Assembly (NCBI RefSeq): GCF_946478885.1
Contig: NZ_CAMLDX010000152.1
Span: 1-5,256 of the forward strand
Direction: 5' to 3'
From: an uncultured Bacillus sp.
GTDB lineage: Bacteria > Bacillota > Bacilli > Bacillales_B > DSM-18226
Length of the DNA: 5,256 bases
The translations under genes and the position numbers were made by a program. Numbering within the stretch: position 1 is the first letter of the stretch; each line of letters opens with the position of its first letter. This document shows, piece by piece, positions 1 to 5,256 of this stretch. A model generated the notes under the pieces. It ran no database searches and had not been told where the DNA came from. It saw only the letters and a list, made by a program, of their open reading frames with translations.

Positions 1-223
1 TCCCTTGAACCTTCATGAAGCACTTTATCTCGCTCAGCCCCTTTTAAAACCCCCCTGCATAAATCGCTTTTACAGTAGTTATTCACATGCATAGAAAAAG
101 GAGCTATCCAGAAAGTCGTATATTCGACCTCTAGACGCCCCTTTTCATATTTCAAAACCCTGCTATATACATTCTTAATTATTTTAGGGATTTACTCTTT
201 TCAAGCATCCCCTGGCCCCTGAC
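1..223. other. intergenic region downstream of tsaD
   Basis: Apart from the tsaD terminator at 95-145 I find no gene. A 10-bp palindrome CTTCATGAAG lies at 11-20. The plus strand has one short open frame from the window edge to a TAG at 92-94, directly before the terminator hairpin, so the tail of a convergent gene entering from the left is possible but not supported by recognisable protein sequence. Confidence 0.4.
95..145 (-). terminator. Rho-independent terminator of the tsaD operon
   Basis: Long hairpin 79 nt past the tsaD stop. The arms are 95-118 and 125-145, with the loop at 119-124. In minus-strand RNA the pairing runs from AAAAGG/CCUUUU inward to GUCG/CGAC, with several G-U pairs and only two single-base bulges, and the 3' arm ends in five U. 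Both arms resemble the ends of the repeat at 5072-5196 (shared core GGRGCT followed by TCC and AAAGT), so the terminator may be a worn copy of that element. Confidence 0.8.
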
Positions 224-1258
224 TCATTTCTTAACTTCATTAAAAACTTCTATCTCTAAACCGGGATTGGCATTGAGCGCCAGACTAGCACGGTGTCCTT
301 TTTCAAAAAATACACTGCCTGCAGCAGCAATCATTGCTGCATTATCTGTGCATAAATTCAAAGGAGGAACAACTAATTCTACTCCTTCAATTTCAGCAAA
401 AGCATCCTTTAGAGCTGAGCGAAGACCTTTATTCGCCGCTACTCCTCCAGCCAATAAAATCTGCTTCACCTTTAACTCCTTTGCGGCGCGCACAGCCTTT
501 GTCACCAATACCTCTACCACGCTTGCTTGGAAGCTTGCCGCAAGATTCTCAGGTTCAATAACTTCTCCGCGCTGCTCTGCATTATGAACCGTGTTAATGA
601 CCGCTGATTTCAAGCCGCTAAAGCTGAAGTCATAAGAGTTCTCTTCAAGCCAGGCTCGCGGCAAATCAAGTGTATCACTACCTTCTTGCGCCATCCGATC
701 GATATGCGGTCCGCCCGGATATGGCATATTTAAAATCCTCGCCACTTTATCATAGGCCTCTCCTGCTGCATCATCTCTCGTTTCTCCAATCACCTCAAAA
801 TGGCCATGCTCCTTCATATAGACAAGCTCTGTATGTCCACCGGATACAACGAGTGCCAATAAAGGAAACTCCATTTCCTTGACCAGACGATTGGCATATA
901 TGTGTCCAGCAATATGATGGACCGAGACCAGCGGAATTGTGTGTGCAAATGCAATGGATTTCGCTGCATTTACTCCAATTAATAATGCTCCAACAAGACC
1001 TGGCCCCTCCGTAACAGCGATCGCATCCAAATCTTCGTACGAAATTCCAGCCGTCCTGATCGCTTCCTCAAGCACAATGGTGATTTGTTCAACATGGTGG
1101 CGAGATGCAATCTCCGGCACCACTCCGCCAAATCTTTTATGGCTCTCAATTTGCGAGGCCACAATATTGGACACAATCTCTCTTCCATTTCGCACAACGG
1201 AAACGGCTGTCTCATCACAGCTTGTTTCGATTCCCATTACCAACAATTCTTTTTTCAT
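224..1258 (-). CDS. tsaD: tRNA N6-adenosine threonylcarbamoyltransferase TsaD
   Basis: Catalytic subunit of t6A synthesis: with TsaB and TsaE it moves the threonylcarbamoyl group from threonylcarbamoyl-AMP to A37 of ANN-decoding tRNAs, in the cytoplasm. The 344-residue protein is full length for the bacterial family and has the Kae1/TsaD signatures in order: GIETSCDET at 9-17, the metal-binding HxxxH (His115 and His119 in HHIAGH), SGGHT at 139-143, the GET/GEAYDK region at 158-171, FSFSGLK at 211-217, GGVAAN at 271-276 and CTDNAAM at 303-309, where Asp305 matches the third metal ligand. The ATG directly follows the rimI stop with no gap. A GGGTGA ribosome binding site lies 8 nt upstream, inside rimI, so translation is probably coupled. 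It is the last gene of the tsaE-tsaB-rimI-tsaD unit, and a hairpin terminator lies about 80 nt past its TGA stop. The family was formerly called Gcp or YgjD and misannotated as an O-sialoglycoprotease. Confidence 0.97.
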   Translation of the reverse strand: MKKELLVMGIETSCDETAVSVVRNGREIVSNIVASQIESHKRFGGVVPEIASRHHVEQITIVLEEAIRTAGISYEDLDAIAVTEGPGLVGALLIGVNAAKSIAFAHTIPLVSVHHIAGHIYANRLVKEMEFPLLALVVSGGHTELVYMKEHGHFEVIGETRDDAAGEAYDKVARILNMPYPGGPHIDRMAQEGSDTLDLPRAWLEENSYDFSFSGLKSAVINTVHNAEQRGEVIEPENLAASFQASVVEVLVTKAVRAAKELKVKQILLAGGVAANKGLRSALKDAFAEIEGVELVVPPLNLCTDNAAMIAAAGSVFFEKGHRASLALNANPGLEIEVFNEVKK

Positions 1259-1708
1259 TTATAAATTCACCCACATTACTAATGCATCTTCATGATTATC
1301 TGTATAATAGCTCTTGCGAATGGCTCCCCCTTGGAAACCGAGCTTACGGTACAATGATTGGGCAATATTGTTACTTACCCGGACCTCCAGCGTCATCGTC
1401 CTCGCTCCCTTCTCCTTGGCCAAATCCATTATTCTTCGCAAAAGGGTTTCCCCAAGCTTGCGTCCGCGGTATTCCTGCAGGATAGCAATATTCGTAATAT
1501 GAGCCTCATCTGTGACAATCCAAACCCCGCAGTAACCGACTACCTTTTCATCAACTTCAATAACCATATACTTGGCAAACTGATTTTGAACCAGTTCATT
1601 ATAAAAAGCAACCCGGCTCCATGGCAACGCAAATGACTCATGTTCAACAACCATGATCTGGTCCAGATCATCCAGATTCATAAATCGAAAAGAAAAAGTA
1701 GTCTTCAT
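1259..1708 (-). CDS. rimI: ribosomal protein S18-alanine N-acetyltransferase RimI
   Basis: GNAT-fold enzyme that transfers acetyl from acetyl-CoA to the N-terminal alanine of ribosomal protein S18. The 149 residues are normal for the family. The acetyl-CoA motif reads AILQEYRGRKLGETLL, with the pyrophosphate-binding loop RGRKLG at 81-86. Glu108 and Tyr120 (in LEVRVSNNIAQSLYRKLGF) are 12 residues apart, the same spacing as the catalytic Glu and Tyr described in Salmonella RimI. The conserved ITNIAI strand at 71-76 precedes the CoA loop. The ATG has a strong AGAGGGAG ribosome binding site at 1713-1720. The gene starts 21 nt after tsaB and its TAA stop touches the tsaD ATG, so it belongs to the same transcript. 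Bacillaceae keep rimI between tsaB and tsaD. Codons 12-18 contain a perfect 19-bp palindrome, reported separately. Another GNAT protein substrate cannot be excluded, but the gene context strongly favours RimI. Confidence 0.95.
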   Translation of the reverse strand: MKTTFSFRFMNLDDLDQIMVVEHESFALPWSRVAFYNELVQNQFAKYMVIEVDEKVVGYCGVWIVTDEAHITNIAILQEYRGRKLGETLLRRIMDLAKEKGARTMTLEVRVSNNIAQSLYRKLGFQGGAIRKSYYTDNHEDALVMWVNL

Positions 1709-1729
1709 TTTGCTCCCTCTTTCAATTTC

Positions 1730-2431
1730 CTATTTCACGCTTTTTTGAGATTCAAGCCATTTTGCCTCTGCTTCTGCTAAACGAATATAATTTGGTACAA
1801 ATGTATGAACATCCTCACCCGGCAAATTCTGGCCAAGCAAGGCCAGCTCTGATGGACGCGGATTATGCTCTGTCATTTCGGCAAAAACAGCTTTTTCCCC
1901 CATTGATTTTATTATCGCATTACGATGCAGCGGGAGATCACCACCGACAAAAAGAACCTTCCCATCGAATGATTGCAGCTGTCTTACCCAATCGGTCGTA
2001 AGAATAATTTGATCCTTTACTAATTCTTTCATTTGACCACTTTGATACTGATAGAGACCAGTGTATATCTGACCTCTCCGCGCATCGAATAACGGAGAAA
2101 CCCCCCCGTCAAAATAGCGGCCTAATCCGGCAGCAAGAACCTGCAGGCTGGATACTCCTACCAATGGAATATTCAGGGTCCAAGCTAGGGTCTTCGCGAT
2201 GGTAACCCCAATTCTAACTCCCGTATAAGAGCCAGGCCCTTTTGCTACGACAATCTTCTCAATATCTGCCGGTTTCATTTCACAATCCTGTAATAATTTT
2301 TCGATCGCCGGCATAACCCGAACCGAATGATTTTTTTTCAAATTGGTTATGTATTCACCGATTACCTCTTCCGAACTGGTTACAGCAACCCCCAGTGAAT
2401 AATTTGATGTATCAATCGCTAAAACCTTCAT
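1730..2431 (-). CDS. tsaB: tRNA threonylcarbamoyladenosine biosynthesis protein TsaB
   Basis: Non-catalytic scaffold of the t6A machinery. It is an ASKHA-fold paralogue of TsaD that pairs with TsaD and helps recruit TsaE. The 233-residue length is typical of Bacillus YdiC. Visible signatures are MKVLAIDTS at 1-9, KNHS at 33-36, the KGPGSYTGVRIG block at 64-75, DARRGQIY at 116-123 and the C-terminal PNYIRLAEAEAKW. It has no HxxxH metal site, which separates TsaB from TsaD. The ATG overlaps the tsaE stop as ATGA (2428-2431), and a GAGGAG ribosome binding site lies 8 nt upstream inside tsaE, which implies translational coupling and matched output. The TAG stop is 21 nt before rimI. Two homopolymers lie in the coding strand: A8 at 2331-2338 and G7 at 2101-2107. 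The reading frame is intact across both. Confidence 0.96.
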   Translation of the reverse strand: MKVLAIDTSNYSLGVAVTSSEEVIGEYITNLKKNHSVRVMPAIEKLLQDCEMKPADIEKIVVAKGPGSYTGVRIGVTIAKTLAWTLNIPLVGVSSLQVLAAGLGRYFDGGVSPLFDARRGQIYTGLYQYQSGQMKELVKDQIILTTDWVRQLQSFDGKVLFVGGDLPLHRNAIIKSMGEKAVFAEMTEHNPRPSELALLGQNLPGEDVHTFVPNYIRLAEAEAKWLESQKSVK

Positions 2432-2883
2432 GCAAAAATCTCCTCACATAGTTGCTCATACCTTTCACCCTGCGGCTTGAGGACAATTTTCCTCGAATCC
2501 TTCCCTTCATGGTAAAGATAGATATTCAGTCTATCAGCAGGAAGCTGTTCTTCAATGATATGAGCCCATTCAATCACTGTTACCCCATTACCGGAAAAAT
2601 ATTCATCAAACCCCAGATCTTCATAGGCACCCTCAAGACGGTACACATCCATATGATACAAGGGCATTTTCCCATGATATTCTTTAATAATTGTAAAAGT
2701 AGGGCTGTTAACGGTTTTGATAATGTCCAGTCCGACAGCCAGTCCTTTTGTAAAGGTAGTCTTTCCTGCTCCTAAATCCCCTTCCAGCGTGATGACATCG
2801 CCAGGTTGGAGGAACGATGCAAGCCTCTTTGAAAAGGTCTGTGTATCCTCTGAATTTGCTGATAACACTTCATATTCTTTCAT
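2428..2883 (-). CDS. tsaE: tRNA threonylcarbamoyladenosine biosynthesis ATPase TsaE
   Basis: P-loop ATPase that binds the TsaB-TsaD dimer and drives turnover of t6A synthesis. The 151-residue length is normal. The Walker A motif GDLGAGKTTF spans 35-44, with Lys41 and Thr42 as phosphate and Mg contacts. The family block NSPTFTIIKEY follows at 59-69, then HMDVYRL at 77-83, where Asp79 is the usual Asp, and VIEWA at 103-107 with the conserved Glu105-Trp106 pair. The ATG has an AAGGTGA site 10 nt upstream, and no longer in-frame start is needed. It is the first gene of the four-gene unit and overlaps tsaB by 4 nt. A candidate promoter lies just upstream, after the terminator of the DUF4153 gene. 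In B. subtilis the gene upstream of this cluster is thiL; here it is a DUF4153 gene, so the left-hand neighbourhood has been rearranged relative to that model. Confidence 0.97.
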   Translation of the reverse strand: MKEYEVLSANSEDTQTFSKRLASFLQPGDVITLEGDLGAGKTTFTKGLAVGLDIIKTVNSPTFTIIKEYHGKMPLYHMDVYRLEGAYEDLGFDEYFSGNGVTVIEWAHIIEEQLPADRLNIYLYHEGKDSRKIVLKPQGERYEQLCEEIFA

Positions 2884-2924
2884 CGAATGTAATTCACCTT
2901 TATTCCGTCATTTTCCTTTTTATA

Positions 2925-2953
2925 AGTTTACATGATTTTAAGCGATAGAGCAA
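2925..2953 (-). promoter_or_regulatory. candidate promoter of the tsaE-tsaB-rimI-tsaD unit
   Basis: The minus strand carries TTGCTC (2948-2953), a 17-nt spacer and TAAACT (2925-2930). These match the housekeeping consensus at 3 of 6 and 4 of 6 positions, with ideal spacing. Transcription would start near 2918, about 35 nt before the tsaE ATG. A promoter is expected here because a strong terminator (2976-3013) separates tsaE from the upstream gene. A TATAAA just downstream (2919-2924) is an alternative -10 box but has no usable -35. Confidence 0.45.
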
Positions 2954-2975
2954 AAACAGTGCAGGAATGAATGGC

Positions 2976-3013
2976 AAAAAACAAACGAAACGATAATGTT
3001 CCGTTTGTTTTTT
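2976..3013 (-). terminator. Rho-independent terminator after the DUF4153 gene
   Basis: Near-perfect hairpin: 12 bp of outer stem (2976-2987 with 3002-3013), one mismatch, then 3 bp (2989-2991 with 2998-3000) around a 6-nt loop. On the minus strand the GC-containing stem CAAACG/CGTTTG is followed by six T. It begins 11 nt beyond the TAG stop of the DUF4153 gene. The A6/T6 flanks are symmetric, so it could also stop plus-strand transcripts. Confidence 0.85.
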
Positions 3014-3023
3014 GAAGACTTAG

Positions 3024-4799
3024 CTATTTTATCTGTACCAATACATAGAATAGGGCGTTATTATATCCGTTTACCTTTTCTACATTAACACTTTGAACAA
3101 CGATCGCTAGTTTAGCCTGGTCATTTTCCACAGTCAAAGTAGCTTCTTCAGGTGACATCATTCCATTTATAGAATGATAATCATAGAATTTATCATATAT
3201 GTCCTGAGTCTTGAACCTAATTAGCTCCTCATCGTTTTCTCCAGTTAATACTAAGTCGATTTCATTTTTTCGAAAATCTCTTAACAAAGTATATGTTTTC
3301 CCATCCTTTTCAAATCCACCAATCTTTTTGTCTTGGCTGTCTTTTTTCATCTCCGCATAGACATCCGTTTGAATCAAGCTGTCATATCCGGCAATATCGA
3401 TTAGTTTTGAAGGATCAAGATGCAAATATACGGAATGCTTCTCGTCAACCGAATCCTGATAATCTTTAAAGCCAAAAGTATCGAAGAAATCCACATATGC
3501 ATCAAAGTCATCAGGAAAATAATCAATTTTTTCTATATATCCCATTGTATGCAAATAATAAACAATTGTGGTAATCTTCTTTTTATCCTCATTAGAAATA
3601 GATCCGTTCGGTCTAATTTGACCGTCTTCAAGCATCTTATTCTTCAATAATACTTCTTCCAGAAGATGTATCTGATTGTTCCTGCTAATAGTAAAGGCAT
3701 CCACTGGCGGCACAATTGAAACAAGCGCAAACACAATTAAGATTGCGGCAATAATCCCATTTTTTCGTACAGGCAGAAAGCTTAGTAACACTCCTGCAAT
3801 AGCAGCAAAAATACCAAACAGGATGACATAATATCGGGTATGTGTAACCCCAGAATCTGCCAAGCTCAAAATCGAAGAAATAATTTGAAACACAACAATT
3901 GGAACCAGTACCTTTGGAAAAATCCTTCTGAAGAATACGACAAAATGATTATCTATCTCACTGACCAATATATATACTAAGATAACCGTAATAGCATAGG
4001 CCACAAGCATCGGCTCAAGGAGATTATCACCCCAAAAATCCCCACCGATATTTTGGATAATGTAAATGACAAGAATCAAAGTAAACACTGCAATTAACGG
4101 TATAATAATATAGGAAAGGAGAACTTGTAAAAAATGCGGACACTTCGCTACGTGACCGATCTCTTCTAGCTGTTCCTCATTGTCCTGATCCTCCCATCCC
4201 GGATATCCGGGGATTAACGATAAAAAATACAACGGTCCAAATAATAAGAAAAGCAGGTTGGCTGCATGTGAAAAGACCTTGTAGTTCACCGAAAAAAGTA
4301 ATGTATCGGTTGCGCCTATGATAATTGCTATCCCGCCATAGGCCACTCCTGAGAAAAACAAGGCAATGAACAAGGCTTTAAATGCAATCATAAAACTTTT
4401 ATTAAAACTGATTTTACTTTTGATGGCCGGGATCCAAATAAATGCGATGAGCAGGGCAAATAGGGTAACTCCTGTTCGAATATTTAAGGCCAAACTGTCT
4501 TCTAGAGCCGATCTTATAATGAGATAATAACCGGCCGTTAACAGCACGACAATCCCCATCAAAGTCAATCGAACAGATACTTTTGAAAAAAACCTCTCAT
4601 AGGCCATTTGTGCCACTGCACTTAAAAAGGCTCCAACGATAAAGGTTAATAGATAATTGAAATAATGCCTCTCAGCCAAGTTAATATCATAAGCATTAAT
4701 AATGACTGCAGCAACTAGAAAAGCAGTCGTCAGCGGAAACCGAGTAACAGCCTCACTCAGGCCCCTCAGCCTTTTTTTCAGCCAAAAAACCACCCTCAT
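3024..4799 (-). CDS. DUF4153-type polytopic membrane protein, function unknown
   Basis: Function unknown. From the chosen ATG the protein has 591 residues: a basic N-terminus (KKRLRG at 8-13), then about 11 hydrophobic segments near 20-37, 46-65, 78-96, 107-126, 139-161, 179-197, 225-249, 260-281, 293-314, 321-342 and 347-364, and a soluble, charged C-terminal domain from about 370 to 591. The sequence PPVDAFTISRNNQIHLLEEVL followed by KNKMLEDGQI at the membrane/soluble junction is what I remember of DUF4153 proteins; that family call is from memory. With the N-terminus inside, an odd number of segments would place the C-terminal domain outside the membrane. The reading frame stays open to an upstream ATG at 4868. 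I reject that start because the promoter -10 box (4854-4859) would place the transcript start near 4847, downstream of it. The ATG at 4799 has an AAAGGGGG site 10 nt upstream. The gene is probably monocistronic, with its own promoter and terminator. Confidence 0.8.
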   Translation of the reverse strand: MRVVFWLKKRLRGLSEAVTRFPLTTAFLVAAVIINAYDINLAERHYFNYLLTFIVGAFLSAVAQMAYERFFSKVSVRLTLMGIVVLLTAGYYLIIRSALEDSLALNIRTGVTLFALLIAFIWIPAIKSKISFNKSFMIAFKALFIALFFSGVAYGGIAIIIGATDTLLFSVNYKVFSHAANLLFLLFGPLYFLSLIPGYPGWEDQDNEEQLEEIGHVAKCPHFLQVLLSYIIIPLIAVFTLILVIYIIQNIGGDFWGDNLLEPMLVAYAITVILVYILVSEIDNHFVVFFRRIFPKVLVPIVVFQIISSILSLADSGVTHTRYYVILFGIFAAIAGVLLSFLPVRKNGIIAAILIVFALVSIVPPVDAFTISRNNQIHLLEEVLLKNKMLEDGQIRPNGSISNEDKKKITTIVYYLHTMGYIEKIDYFPDDFDAYVDFFDTFGFKDYQDSVDEKHSVYLHLDPSKLIDIAGYDSLIQTDVYAEMKKDSQDKKIGGFEKDGKTYTLLRDFRKNEIDLVLTGENDEELIRFKTQDIYDKFYDYHSINGMMSPEEATLTVENDQAKLAIVVQSVNVEKVNGYNNALFYVLVQIK

Positions 4800-4809
4800 C
4801 TCTTTCCAT

Positions 4810-4817
4810 CCCCCTTT
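4810..4817 (-). promoter_or_regulatory. ribosome binding site deciding the DUF4153 gene start
   Basis: The minus strand reads AAAGGGGG, a strong Shine-Dalgarno match 10 nt before the ATG at 4797-4799. The alternative in-frame ATG at 4868 would lie upstream of the predicted transcript start. This site therefore supports the 591-residue protein over the 614-residue reading. Confidence 0.7.
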
Positions 4818-4848
4818 GTCTAGGTAAATTGAAAAACCATTTAATGTA

Positions 4849-4863
4849 TTGCTATTATAGCAA
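4849..4863. promoter_or_regulatory. 15-bp palindrome over the -10 box, possible operator
   Basis: The minus strand reads TTGCTATAATAGCAA, a perfect inverted repeat with 7-nt arms around one central base. It covers the whole extended -10 element of the DUF4153 promoter. A protein dimer bound here would block RNA polymerase. No regulator is encoded in the window and I do not recognise the motif, so the operator role is inferred from symmetry and position alone. Confidence 0.4.
4854..4862 (-). promoter_or_regulatory. extended -10 promoter of the DUF4153 gene
   Basis: The minus strand reads TGCTATAAT: a consensus TATAAT (4854-4859) preceded by the extended -10 TGn. No good -35 hexamer lies 16-18 nt upstream (ATCTAT at 17 nt spacing), which is tolerated by extended -10 promoters recognised by the housekeeping sigma factor. 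The expected start near 4847 gives a leader of about 48 nt before the ATG at 4799. The box sits inside a perfect palindrome, listed separately. The plus strand also reads TGCTATTAT because of the symmetry, but no gene follows in that direction. Confidence 0.65.
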
Positions 4864-5071
4864 ACCATACTCTGGCATAGATGAAAGCTCCTGCTGTTAT
4901 TGGTCTATATGATTTTTACTGTTCTTCTACTTTCAGGATATCATTTGCTATAAGCACTGTCGATAGATTATGGAAGGAAGGATGAATTGAATTGGACGGA
5001 TTGATTAGGGGTCGAAGCTGTCCTAAATCGCAGGTTCTTTAATACTTTGGATAGTTATGGTGAAAACCAAT
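4864..5071. other. gene-free spacer between repeat element and DUF4153 promoter
   Basis: I see no supported coding region here: stops are frequent in all frames and the short frames lack ribosome binding sites. The only structured item is GAAGCTGTCCTAAA near 5014-5027, which resembles the end of the neighbouring 125-bp element and may be a fragment of another copy. The 3' side merges into the DUF4153 promoter. Confidence 0.5.
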
Positions 5072-5196
5072 AAAAAACGGAGCTGTTCCAAAAGTAAAGA
5101 TGTCAGGTACCGCAATCATTTAGTATCACTTTGCATCATTTGCACTGGATATAGAACAATTGTGGATGTCTCACACCTTATGGGACAGCTCCGTTT
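5072..5196. repeat. 125-bp inverted-repeat element, MITE-like
   Basis: The termini AAACGGAGCTGTTCCA (5075-5090) and the complement of TGGGACAGCTCCGTTT (5181-5196) match at 15 of 16 positions. Similarity continues inward with gaps: AAG at 5092-5094 and 5178-5180, then CCGCAAT near 5110 against an inverted CCACAAT near 5160. The centre has no usable reading frame. The near-identical 7-mers AACCAAT (5065-5071) and AACCGAT (5197-5203) flank it and could be a decayed target-site duplication. The size, terminal repeats and lack of coding fit a miniature transposon remnant. The GGGGCTGTCC-like end recalls transposon termini of Bacillaceae, but that is from memory and not checked. Confidence 0.55.
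5072..5196 (-). terminator. possible large-loop terminator of the tRNA transcript
   Basis: Read on the minus strand, the same inverted repeat starts 7 nt after the tRNA 3' end. It forms a 16-position stem with one mismatch, and its 3' arm ends CTCCG followed by six T. That is the layout of an intrinsic terminator, except that the loop is about 90 nt instead of a few. No better terminator lies between the tRNA and the DUF4153 promoter. Confidence 0.45.
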
Positions 5197-5202
5197 AACC
5201 GA

Positions 5203-5256
<54 letters not shown>

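Noticed and set aside
2..94. Plus-strand open frame from the window edge ending in TAG just before the hairpin
   Set aside because: Thirty open codons are expected by chance fairly often, and the translation (cysteine- and proline-containing, no motif) does not resemble a known C-terminus. A convergent gene tail stays possible but is unsupported.
267..1485. Several plus-strand open frames opposite tsaD and rimI
   Set aside because: They are antisense shadows of conserved genes: low-complexity translations, no ribosome binding sites, and the minus-strand products carry all the family motifs.
4800..4847. Riboswitch or attenuator in the DUF4153 leader
   Set aside because: The predicted leader of about 48 nt is too short for the known riboswitch classes and shows no stable hairpin.
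4800..4868. N-terminal extension of the DUF4153 protein from the ATG at 4868
   Set aside because: The 23 extra residues are polar and not membrane-like, the ATG has no good ribosome binding site, and the consensus extended -10 box lies within this segment, so the transcript would start downstream of that ATG.

Overview
The window looks like chromosomal DNA from a low-GC Gram-positive bacterium of the Bacillaceae. Three things suggest this: the tsaE-tsaB-rimI-tsaD gene order matches the ydiB-ydiC-rimI(ydiD)-gcp(ydiE) cluster of Bacillus subtilis; the ribosome binding sites are purine-rich and strong; and the initiator tRNA at the right edge closely resembles the Bacillus one. Every gene found lies on the minus strand, so transcription runs from right to left. 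I see no coding gene on the plus strand.

Layout in the direction of transcription (right to left). At 5256-5203 is the 3' part of an initiator tRNA-Met (CAU), cut by the window edge and without an encoded CCA. Directly after it, at 5196-5072, is a 125-bp inverted-repeat element. It resembles a small non-autonomous transposon and ends in a T tract, so it could also terminate the tRNA transcript. A gene-free stretch follows to about 4863. There, a promoter with a perfect extended -10 box, buried in a perfect 15-bp palindrome, drives a 591-residue membrane protein of the DUF4153 type (4799-3024). A strong hairpin terminator lies at 3013-2976.

A second likely promoter (2953-2925) then drives four tightly packed genes: tsaE (2883-2428), tsaB (2431-1730), rimI (1708-1259) and tsaD (1258-224). 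tsaE and tsaB overlap by ATGA, and rimI and tsaD abut with no gap. The unit closes with a long hairpin terminator at 145-95. Both arms of that hairpin resemble the ends of the 125-bp element near the tRNA.

TsaE, TsaB and TsaD are the three partners that transfer threonylcarbamoyl from threonylcarbamoyl-AMP to A37 of ANN-decoding tRNAs (t6A). The AMP intermediate comes from TsaC/Sua5, which is not encoded here. RimI is the N-terminal alanine acetyltransferase of ribosomal protein S18. The DUF4153 protein has its own promoter and terminator and probably works independently; its function is unknown.

This is mostly a conserved housekeeping region. I found no convincing new multi-gene system. The points worth a second look are the operator-like palindrome on the DUF4153 promoter, the repeat element abutting the initiator tRNA, its relative used as the tsaD terminator, and a 19-bp perfect palindrome inside rimI.
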